Shown here in pieces: positions 45,101-57,100 of a stretch of 64,000 bases of DNA. Made by a program: the position numbers and the translations under genes. Each line of letters starts with the position of its first letter. Positions within the stretch are counted from its first letter, which is position 1. The notes under the pieces are model-generated. The model was given only the letters and a program-made list of their open reading frames with translations, did no database searches and was not told the DNA's origin. This DNA is from Actinernus sp. WN-2022. Taxonomy: Eukaryota; Cnidaria; Anthozoa; Actiniaria; Actinernidae. Location: NCBI GenBank assembly GCA_030867875.1, contig JAOWCC010000807.1, positions 62,001-126,000 on the forward strand. The letters run 5' to 3'.

Positions 45101-48100
45101 CTAATTAGAATCTAAAGACAGAACAACTGGCTTCCTGCCGAGTACTGTTAAAATCATATTCGAAGCATCTGGAGAAAATTCGTGGGCTCGATTGGGTTTC
45201 TAATCCGGTAGAAATTATGAAATTCGTTATCCAAGGTGTATGTGTACTTCTTTTATGAAACTGATAAACAATCGAGAGCATTTTAGTTCGCCTAAAAGCT
45301 GGCCTTTAATTTATGCGGCCGTTGATAAACAAACTAATCATAACATTGGCGCAAAGCACCATGGGCTCGGACACAGGGTCTTTAATGAAACCCCCGTAAA
45401 CGATTCTCTTTGACAGGCTACATTACGTACCAACAGATCATTCCGTGGAATGGAGAAGAGTAGTTTAACGAACGTGTTGAGAACATTGTCCAGCGCGTCA
45501 TCTCTGTACAAACCAAATACACCAAAATTCACATAACCACCGCACAGCGCAGCCTTGAGCATTTGGAAGCACACGGAAATACCCTTTAACGTCAGCTAAG
45601 TTAAGGAGCGTTTGTAATGCTTGCAGTAAGACATTGTGTGCATATCATTATCATCAGAATTACCAATGTTATTGCTCTCGCTATTGCAGTTGTTTTTGCT
45701 GTTATTGTTTTTGCTATATCAGCCAAACACTGCTAAGATCCACTTATGTGTAAAATGGCAGAGTCGTCACGTGAGCATCTTAAGTCACACGGTGCACATG
45801 TATCGTCTGTTGATACAATAAATAGTGTTAAACATGTGCTCTGATTGGTCGATAGCCATGTTATTAGAGTAGATACACAGATGACGTCACGTTTATACAA
45901 TAAAGTGTGAAACGCGCGCTCTGATTGGTCGATAGCCATGTGTTATTAGAGTACAGATGCACCGATGACGTCACGTTAATACAATAAACAGTATCAAACA
46001 TGTGCTGATTTGTCGATAGCCATGTGTTATTAGAGTACTGATGCACTGATGACGTCATGTTAATACAATAAACAGTATCAAACATGTGCTCTGATTGGTC
46101 AATAGCCATGTGTTATTAGAGTACAGATGTACACATGACGTCACGTTTTGTATGAAATCATTGCATTACCTCCTTTTTTCGCCAATTATTGTATAAAACA
46201 AATAGATGTCATTTTACCATGTCTGTCTTCTTATAGATGCAGATGACGCCGTCACGTGACAAGAACAACAGTGACGTCACTCGACTGCATCTCATGGCGT
46301 ACGTTTTTGTTATCACGTTGTGACGTCATCAGTGCAGAAGTACGGCAGAGTGACATTGATTTGTTTTATTAAATTGGCGAAAAGATGAGGATACGAAATG
46401 ATTTTATACAAAACGCGACGTCATCTGTGCAATACCACATGGCTATCAACCAATCAGAGCCCGTGTTTCACCCTGATTATTACATAAACTGTGTTACCAC
46501 TGTTTTCCTAGCCTGCAAATACAACCATCTCGCATCGGGAGCCACAATCAAAACGCGTTCCCCAAGAGAGACGTCTGCGATTCGAGGCCAAACATTTCAT
46601 ACTGATGCCGTTATTCTGCCATGATCTGGTCGCGTTATTTGATTGGCTTGTTATGATAGTTAACCATACTAGCCAATCAAATGACGCGACCAGATCCTGC
46701 CCGATTAGGTCATCAGTATGGAATATTTGGCCTCCAATCACAGACGTCTCTCACGGGGGACGCGTTTCGATTGCGGCTCCCAATGTGAGATAGCTGTATT
46801 CACAGGCTAGTTTTCCTTGATTCACAACCGGTGATTAAAATGCTTCACCGAAAGGATCACAACAGGCTGCCGTCAATCATGCCAGCACTTGACTGGATTC
46901 CTCAACTAGACAGCAGCCAATCAGTTTTTATACGAAAGCCATGAGCTGAATGACAGTGGCGTTTACGAATAGCAGTTTCAGCGGTATTGACCCAAACGCT
47001 TCACTTCAATGTAATGAAGTACTATTCAAACTGTATCTAAATTAGTCGTGCTTGTGTAAGTGTTGGCGTCATGCAAGAATGATGGTCTCAATGGCGCATC
47101 ATTAAAACAAGGTGAGGCTTTCGGGTCAATACCGCTGAAACTGCTATTTGTAGACGCCACTGTAATATTGCTTCGATTGACAGAAGCCCGCTGCTAAACT
47201 CGAGTAAAAACCCTTCGTTCACCGGTCACTGAGGTTGTAAAGGATATTTGAGTGCATACACTTGGTCATCTGGCGTGTCCGTTAGTGTCAGAATACGAGA
47301 TCCTGGGGGTAAAACATAAGACAGTAAAAGAAATCAATGGATGTACTCTTGATCCCGGTTATAAGCCATCAGTCTGGTAACACGAAATCTCATCCGATCG
47401 TCCAGTAAGCCCTCTTCGAGTTGACTTAAAAGAACGGTTCATTATCGTGATGTTTTATACTTGAATGAAAGAAATGCGAAAACATTGGACACTAAAGGCC
47501 GTTACTCGGTTTCACCAAGAATTGCAGTGTACAACACGGCCACACCACGGCAAAATATCACGCGCATGCGCTGTTGATGAGCTGTACCCATCTGATCTCC
47601 CCAGTTTTCCACCGAAACTAAAAGAAAACAGAGGCAAACACCCCTGTTTCTAATTTTAAGTACGCAGGCGTATTTACCTGAAATCTTTCGCGAAAAATAA
47701 GAATACTACTTAAAAGATAAGCCTAGGACTTTAACAGGTTGAAGTTTTCTTAATTTGTGATTCACTGTGAGTTTACTAAGTTATGAAATTATTTACTGAA
47801 AAAGTTTAAGACCTCGGAAACTTTTGAAACCAGAGCCTTCGTTCTTTCGGCCAGCGGTGCACAACGCTTTGCCGCGGTGTCTCACATGACACTTGATCAC
47901 GTTCTAAATTCTCCCTAACAAAACAAAGAAATTGAACAGAGCTTCAATTAACAGTACACTTACCATAAGCACAAATCATTTTACTTGCTTCTCTAAATAA
48001 CAGAATTCCATTCGGCGAAGATACATCGAATTGAAGGCGTTGAGATCTATTCTGCACCAGTTCCGTCATAAGTTTTAGTATGGGTGTCGTAACGTGTGGG

Positions 48101-51100
48101 TCGTGGTACCACAGCTCACATGCTCTCAATAAAACCGGCATGTACGTGGGGTACCTAGAAGTACTGCATTAAGGAACCATGATGATTTCATTATCAGAGC
48201 ACAGGACTTTGGATTTCTTCAGTACTTTAGTTATCTAGTCATAGTTAATAGAGGGAAATGGTTAGGAAACCTGGCAAAACTTCAAAGGGGCTAACAAAGG
48301 CGCTGCGATTTAGGTTGAAATGGGTAAGATAAAAGATTGTGCACGGTCATAGGCTCATTAGCGTCCCCTGAACGATTGAACCATACGTTTCTATTGGCTA
48401 ATTGATTAACATATTCCAATATTGTGTCTTGTGCACGGTCATGCACGGTTGAAAAAAGCGAACAAAGACCTATAACAAAGAAGGTCGCAGGGTTCCATCA
48501 CCATTCCCCTCTATTAACTATGATCTAGACTGAACTCTTGTCCAAATATAGCTAGCCTGAGAAGATAGCAGGAGAAACACCATTTAATCTAACATCTAGG
48601 AGAACGTCAAAAGTGGTTGTTACCTAGCCTGAATTTCAGCCGCCTCCTCGCGCTCGAAAATCACTCGCCGAGAGAAACGTCTGAATCCCTGTTGGCCAAA
48701 CCTCGTACATGACGTCACTGCATAACTTGTGCAAAAAAATTTTTTTATATACTGACAATTTCTAGGAATTAAAGCAGGGGAAGAACTTGCAGATTAATAC
48801 CATACCAGTCTTATGTATTTTATGTATCGGGTTTGCTTTAAGGTTACCGGATACCTTCAGGGTGCGTTTCCAGTCTAAATTATGTAGCGCCTCGAAGAAA
48901 CATCGTAGATAAATCATCCATGTATCATTTTAAAGCTTATAAAATTGGCTACAAGAATACATAAAAAGTTTTGAGTTCTTTGAAAATCTCGAATTTTCCG
49001 CGGTCCCGTTTCTCGGATCTAGTGAAATGGCTTTCAGAAGCTCCGACTCCGAAAATATTTTAAAGTTTTAAAATCTGTTTGCTTTGTCGCATTTCAGAGG
49101 AATCGTATTACAAAAGGGTGTCGGGGAATTTCAAAATTCGATTTAGTTCAAAAGTTATCATGCTCTCCGTGAAAAGGCGAAAAATAATCAGAGTAGATTT
49201 GCGGAAAACGCCGTCAAGAGCTCTATTTTTAGAATTTTCCAATTCCCCGACACCCGTTTGCAGCGGAGATATCAATTGACATTTTGTGAAAATTTCAAGC
49301 AAATCGACTGAATTCCTCTTGAGTGGGAGCTTTTTTTAAACTCTATTTTGGTTGAAAATCGAAAGCGTAGAAAATAGCATTTTAGAAAATCTAGCCGTCT
49401 GTCGTGCGCGAATCTGAAGCCCCGCCTCTCCAACAATTAGCGAGCTCTTGGCCAATCATTTCTCATCACAGTTCAACTATCTGTCAAGATTTCCCGCCAA
49501 TGTTGATTTCCGATCAAAGCAGCTGGTTGTTCTAGTTTTCTTGTGTGACTTGAAAAATGGGAAAGACAAAAAGACCTGGAGGCACAAAGCCAAGGTGAAC
49601 ACCTAGAGACGCCTTGAATGCCAGCATAGTTAGTAGAGGAGACAGCGATTTGCAGGCGGCTAGGCTGAAACAGCACGGCAATAGCGAGCTAAGATCGTGG
49701 TGTTGGTTTCAAGCGATTCAGAGTCACCGTCAGACTTTACGTTTCCATCTATAAAGCTTTCTTGGAAACAAATATTTTCTCGGCTGGCTCCTATCAATTC
49801 TTCATGTTCAGATGTGGGCCACTCGGCACTCTGTCTGAAAGTGAAAATACGAACCCTTGTCGGGTTTTCCGAGGACTCCTATTTGGCTTTGTAGTCGTAT
49901 GCATTGTTTGGCCTTGTTTTGCTTTTCTTTTTTCTTTGTTTTCCAAGCTAAGGCCATCCTGCTTGCTTTTTTGAAGGCATAAGGCCAACAACCGATGGAA
50001 TCATGTGTGGAAAAACGTTTCTCAATCAACGTAAACATTGGTATATGAAATAAATTTAATATTATATGCGCCAGCTTTCTTCACACCGTCGTTACGGGCG
50101 AGTGAGCACTTGTCATGTGTTTATATTGATCTGCTGTCAATCAAACGGAACCTTTTACTTCCGGTCAAAAACATCCTTTTGGTATTTCTCCGTCGACATT
50201 AATTTTTATTCAACGGAGTTTTTGGTATATGAGACACTACTACTAAAACTACATTTCTGTTGGAAAAAAAAAATTCCATCTTTTTCGTTTTGAAGGTATC
50301 CGGTAACCTTAAGGCCTTTTTTTCTAAACATTATTTCGGGTTCAAACTCGAATATCGAATTCCTTAACATAAGCTTTATATACAGTACCAGACATCTTCT
50401 CACGAAGTCGAAGTTCAAGCAGTGGGAAATGCAGTTTGCCTCGTCAACAGCAACCCCTATAAGTCCTTTCTGGTAGGCGTCTGTCCTTAACATTTGTCAC
50501 CATCGATCAACGGACAGCATCGATTCAGGAGAAAGAAATACAATCCTGAATTTGGCTTGCTCGATATCCTTCAGAATTGCCTCTTCTTGATCTCCCGTAA
50601 CACTTGCCGCAGAGATATTTCGTCGATTAAGGTAAGCTACTTGGTCTTTCATTAAAGCAACTTGGTAAACTCAGGTTGTGACTGTGATATTTTTGCGAGC
50701 TCGCTCGCGACGACCGGGGCCAGACACTCGAGACAGCATTTTCAAATTCAACTTTAGGAATACAAGGGAAGTCCGTCATCTAGAAAATTTGCCGCGAAGT
50801 GATAATGTATGGTACTTATAGGCACTGACCAATGAGAGCTCACTGACATATTTTGGGACAGTGACGTCATGTACGAGGTTTCAGACCTTTCTCTCGGCGA
50901 GTGATTTTCGAGCGCGAGGCGGCGGCTGAAATTCAGGCTAGGTGTTACCCTGTAGCTTCCGTGTCCACAGACCTCCTTGAGTCCGTTAGGCTACTAATTG
51001 GGTGTTTCTGGTATTCCTTAGTGATTTAGCTCAAGCTTATTTCACTTTCTTTAGCACAGAATGCCACCGCTTTTCTTAGCTACACAGAAGCTACTACTTT

Positions 51101-54100
51101 CCATGCAGGTTTATGACCAGTTGGCCCAACACCCATCCATTGTAGCGTGAGAAAATGAGGAACAAATAAAAACCGAAATCCGCATATATCGAAACACTAC
51201 CCCCAGGGCTTGAAATTTGAGGAAAATACAGAAATGTACCACTAGCAATAATAATCATTAAACTGTAGTTAGTTGTCATTAATCTTTCCATGTTCTGATC
51301 CTCTAGCAACAGCCATAAAACCAAAGATAGTTCAGCAAGATTCTACTGCAGTGACAGTAGCCTGTAGTGGTTTTTTTCTTCAATCATTTGTTTTCAGATT
51401 GGGCTACCTGTGGCGGTCAAAATGCCCCCCCCCCCCCCCCCCCCCCCCCCGTATCCTCTCCCCAATTTGACCATGTACGACAGGTAACCCAATCTGAAAA
51501 CAAATGAACGAATAAAACCACTAAGAAAAGCTGTTGGCTGTTAGCAGTGACAGTTGCAAGTTGTCATGACAGTTTACCCTCCTTTCTAAAAATCTGCTCG
51601 CATTTTGCAAGTGCGCGAGCCTAATTTCAGCCCTGTACCCAAGAAAGACTAGATATCCCCAATGGGTCAGTTACTAGATGTGCCCAATGGGTCAGTTACT
51701 AGATGTGCCCAATGGGTCAGTTACTAGATGTGCCCAATGGGTCAGTTACTAGATGTGCCCAATGGGTCAGTTACTAGATGTGCCCAATGGGTCAGTTACT
51801 AGATGTGCCCAATGGGTCAGTTATTAGATGTGCCCAATGGGTCAATTACTAGATATTATGCCCAATGGGTCAATTACTAGATATGCCCAATGGGTCAGTT
51901 AATAGATATGCCCAATGGGACAGTTAATAGATATGCCCAATGGGTCAAATACTAGATATGCCCAATGGGTTAGTTACTAGATATCCCAATGGGTAAGTCA
52001 CTAGATACCCCCAATGGGTAACTGCCTGCAGAGGATACATCCAGTCAAATAACATCATGTAGCTAGTCTTGCTGTTGAATGCAAAGGCCATACCTCTAAG
52101 GTCTCGACACAGACCAACAAGTGTTCGCTGAAAAATAGAACGTACATACATAGACATCGTGAATGGGGTGACAACTACCGTGTTACAACTGAATTCTTCA
52201 GACTGAAAAACAAAAACTTTGACTTTGACTCTACGTCAAATAGAATATGCCGCTTAGTTATCTACAGGGCTCGAAATTAGAGAAAATAAGCCTAGCAACT
52301 GTCGCTAGTTGTCAATAAGTTGTACTATCAACATGGTCTGCCTAGCAGCAACAACACAACGAAAGTTGCGAGTTGTCATGAGATACTCGCATTTCTAAAA
52401 AATTACTTGCATTTTGCAAGTGCGTGAGCCTACATAATCTACAATGAATGTTCAGCACTCACTGGGCTTCGAACCACGGTTAGGCCAATAAGCCAAGTTA
52501 TAGACCATTTTAGTAAGTATGACTGTAAGTATAATAAATGATGTCATCCACATAGTTCTCGTGTATCAGGACTTGGATGCCTGTTTGAAAATATTCTTAC
52601 CAGCACCTCTGTTGCATTCTGGAAAGTCTGAATTTTATTTTCATCTTTTATTCGTGAAATCATGAGTTGAACTTTCGCAATTTGTTTGCTTTTCTGCGAA
52701 TGATGTCACTAATTCAACTCCAACTGTTTATTAAAAGGTGTATAGACCCATTCAAATATGGTATCCAATTTAAATATGACTCGTCCTGGACGACTAGCCT
52801 TGTGCTGATGTTCCACATAAAAGCGTTTTCACAATAGATTCAAATTGTTATTTCAATAAATTCAAATTAAATTTAAATTAAACAGGTATGTGAGGCTAGT
52901 CAGTCCTAAACAATAGTTATTTAAATTGGATGCCAGTTTTCGAATGGGTCTATACAGTTAACTCAATACAATTATAATAAGCTGAAGTGATTTTCACACA
53001 AACCTTAGTCTCTTCGGCCTGGAAGGCGTTATTTCCTCCAGTAACCAACTGACTGGCGACCGACTCCATAACAGCTGGGCGAAAAGAAGATTTTTAGTTT
53101 GAACTTTTCATCATTTGAGAAATTTCTCTTGAGAAGAACTTTCAATTGGTAATAGAACGTAGACGTCCCAGACGTTTGACCAGAAGTTAGCCCGCGATCT
53201 TCGATATTCTGCACAGCAGAACGTCAACAAACGATGTAGAACTTACTCAGTCACATCACGGAAGCCGTTTGACAACGATCTGCTGTGGAATGTGGCATGC
53301 GCAGAAGATGGGAGAGTGCGAGCTGACATTCGGCCAAACGCCCGGGTTGTCGATAATAGCCACCAGCCAGCGAACTTCACCTTCTACTGTCAAGTTTCAA
53401 AGGCTGTTTTTTATAGGACCTTAACCCTACGGCGATGGTCTCAGTTGCAGGATCACTGTCAACCCCAAAATAATAAACTTCTCTTGATGCAAGACAAAAA
53501 TAACTACTCACGTTAGGAGAGTATGTTTTACAGATGTACTGGAGAAAATCTGGGCCAATTTTGAAGGATGGCCGAGATTCGAGTGGATAAACTAAATACT
53601 GCTTTTAAAACAAATTAATAGCAACTTGAAATCGGTTCACTGTAACCGCAATAAAGTTTCTAGAATAAGCTAGAATTCACAAGGTATTTATTTCTCTTCT
53701 ATCTGAGGCCGTTATTTTTGTCGTTTTGTTTTAAAGAAACTTGAAGGTTCAATTGACCACCTCGAAGTTTTCGACGCCATTTTGAAAGGTATGCAAGAAT
53801 TCCTGGCGCGGTTACTCAGTCGCCATACAACCTTTGTAATTCGGACACACTTCGTCAAAGCGCTCTGAAGAAAATTGTAATTACGGCAAGCTGGCCTAAT
53901 AATTCTACAAGAACCGACAACAGAATCAAAGGTAACTTAAGAACAAATATAATTTGTGAATTTGAACCCAGTAGGTCAACTTCTGCCGGATGATTTTTGA
54001 TCGGACTTCTGTTCGGCACTCCGGATACGGAACAAACTGTTCAAAAACATGGCGTCGTCGTCATAAGCACGTGGTGTGAGAGCAAAATATTATTTTTTTC

Positions 54101-57100
54101 TCTATAAATTAACTTAAACCCCATAAAGTTGACAGTGACACTGTTAACTTTAACCCTATTTTAATATTCAGTTCGCTATTTCAATACATTTGTGATCCGT
54201 AATTTCTCTTCTTTCCCGGTTCTTTACAGAGTTTGATCAAATATCATCTGGCAAAAGTCATCCTACTGAGTTTAAATTCACAAATGATCTTCGTTATTAT
54301 CTTACTTCTAAGTAAGATCCTTGTAGAATTATTAGATCACCTTGCCGTAATTACAATTTTCTTCAGAGTGCTTTGACGAAGCGTGTCCGAATTACAAAGG
54401 TTTGTATGGGGACTGAGTAACCGCGCCAGGAATTCTTGCATACCTTTCAAAATGGCGTCGAAAACTTCGAGGTTGTCTATTCGATTGACACATCCAAATT
54501 AACAGCCCTTCACTTTAATGACCAAGTAACCTACTTCACATCTGATCTACAACCCTGGTGTTGTGCTGAGATGAGTTGCACGCATCATCATCTCATATGC
54601 GGCCGGATAATTGTCAAATTATACCGGCCGAAAACCCATCACAAAGAAATGTATGCAAGTCTATGTAGCAACAACGAGTTAGAAACTCGAGTGGTATTTG
54701 AATGAGTCGTAAAGTAATTAGGTGATTGCTTTCGGGTGTGATTGGTTGGTTATCTATGATTGCGATTACTTTCCCCGTGACTGGTTCAATTAAAATAATC
54801 ACTTCAATTACTTCCGTTCGTGATTGCTCGAGTAATACAGTACCGTTCGAAATCTGTATTCTGTAAGCCAATGCTGTGGCTCGTTTCGAGCGGTACAGGC
54901 CGGCTCGATTGCTTCATTGCGTTTTTATTTGCTCCTGTGATTGACTCTGTGATTACTTTGGTTTTGGTTTTACGACACTCAGTCGAAAACCGCTCTTATG
55001 CATTCATAGCAGTGATAGAGCGGTTTTCAGTTGAGTGTAGTAAAACCAATAACAAAGTAATTACAAAAGAAGTAAGGAGCAAGTGAAAACACAATGAGCC
55101 AATCACGAAGTAATTCACGATTGGTTTTACTTTAACCAATCACGAGGAAAAGTTAAACGCAGTCGTCAATACTGTCCCTAAAACAAAACCTGATTGCGTT
55201 TGGTTTTAGTTTAGAACTCTGGAAAACATTTCTCACAGCCAATAGAAATGCTAAATTCCAACACGATAAATTCCAATTCGATCCAACACAATAGAAACCA
55301 ACATGCTAAATTCCAATTCGATCTAGCCGGGTCCTGACTTTGATCAGCCCCCCATGGTTGTTTCAAGTCTCGTAAGAATTTCAGAGATTCCAAAGCAATC
55401 ACTTGTTGCTTTCGACGCTCAATCGAAAACCGCTCTAACAAGTCCCTTGGTAAGCTTACTAGTAATTGGAGCCATGAACTGTTCAAACTTTTCATCATCC
55501 TCGCCGAGGTCCACCATCAGGAGGCGACCCAGGGCGATATAGAACGTCGTCCTACAGCGCATGTCTGGGTACGGACGGCCGCTTTGAATACCCAGGAATG
55601 GGAAATGCTCACTCTAAAAACACAAATGTTGGAATGACAACGCTTTAAGATTCCCTTGTGACTATACGTTGTTTAAACCGACTGATTATATTTATACGAT
55701 GCGGGGAGATTAATTTTTATTAAAAATTAGCTCCCCAAATACCTAGCAAGCATAAAAAAATAAAAATAAATCAACCTTATATAACGTCGGTAACTCGTTA
55801 GTCTGCCGACGTGGGACCTACGATTTTACATCCTTATTCGAGAAGACGTGATGGGTGAACCATTTGCAGTTCGAGAACGAGATTGTTTCACAAAGGCAGC
55901 ACCTTCTACTGTATAGGCCTTTTGCAGGAAACAGTCTCGTGCTGATATATCACTTCAATAACGAATGATTTGCGCTCGTGACTTTACTGGACGGCAAACA
56001 AACTTCAAAATGCTGTTTTAGAAAGATCAACAATCCGCGATTGGAGGTGGAAAATAGCATTTACAAACAGGTTTTGCTAATAACATTACCGATCTCGTAC
56101 AAGTGCCTTTAAATAAATAAATACAGTACAACCACGTGATTACATTCCTGGCCCATTATTTTATGGTCTGGCATGGCAAAACGTACAACACTTCCGAAAT
56201 AGCACATGGACCCTGCATCTACTTACCGTGTGATTATTCAGTACAAACTGTACAGCATCTAATTTGACTAGTTTACGCACACTGCTATAGCTACAGATCG
56301 TTAAGAAATGCTGAAGAAAACTGGTACTAATCTAGCCTACTTCGGTAAAGTGAACAATCACGTACCAAAGTCGTTGTCGGTAGATAGTCGGCCGACAACA
56401 CGCCAACAACCTACCGACAACTACGTAAATTCCACCGATAATCTACCGACAACTGCAAGAAATCGGCCGACAATCTACCGACAAGTAATAAGCTTATGTG
56501 TATCTTCTAAGACAAGATATTGACGAATTTACCGACACTTAAAACTTGACAATCTGCCAACAACCTGCCAACAACCTGCCGACAATCTACCAACAGCCTA
56601 CCAACAGCCTACCGACAACCTGCCAACAGCCTACCGACAATCTACCAACAACCTACCAACAACCTACCAACAACCTACCGACAACCTACCGACAAACCTA
56701 CCGACAACCTACCGACCCAAAATTTGGTACGTGATTGTTCACTATTACCGCCTACTTCACATACGTTCTTTTGGCTCGTCGCACATGCGTGACGAAACAA
56801 ACGAACATCTGCGAATGAGGCTAGTACTAATCCGGTGTGTGGCTGTTCCATTCAGCGACATACGTTAAATACAAAAACAACAATAATTATCTAGAGAAGA
56901 CACAATTCTCGACCATATTCTACACAGCATTACCTATTCTAGGTCATCCATTCACATCAAGACGGTAATTTGTGATTCTATATGCGTATTTGTGCAGATG
57001 TACTGAACAAAGTATGTCACTTGCATCTGTCCTCTTATACGTGCACAGATGACGCGACGAGAACAAGAAGTGCAGCACGAGATGCAGTCGAGTGACGTGA

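Larger units (their letters stand above)
45591..47247 (-). other. XPO7: U12-type AT-AC intron of XPO7
   Basis: The intron starts (minus strand) at 47247 with ATATCCTTTA, the textbook U12 donor. It ends with TCCTTAAC, the U12 branch-site consensus, at about 45600-45607, followed ten or so bases later by GAC at 45591. Only AT-AC borders restore the family sequence YALKLKGIS across the junction (GCA CTC AA / G TTA AAG); no GT-AG pair does. The intron holds the minisatellite and MITEs at 45780-46816 and 46953-47163. Confidence 0.88.

Noticed and set aside
45591..45595. GT-AG acceptor TTAG before CTGACGTTAAAG for the XPO7 exon at 45431-45590
   Set aside because: It would need a GT donor after exon 47248-47302, which is absent, and would add residues lacking in the family; AT-AC borders fit exactly.
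52027..52038. XPO7 exon extending to CTGCAG (reading MYPLQ)
   Set aside because: No GT donor follows, and ending at GGAT/GTATCC joins in frame to the next exon to give the family sequence [10 protein letters not shown].
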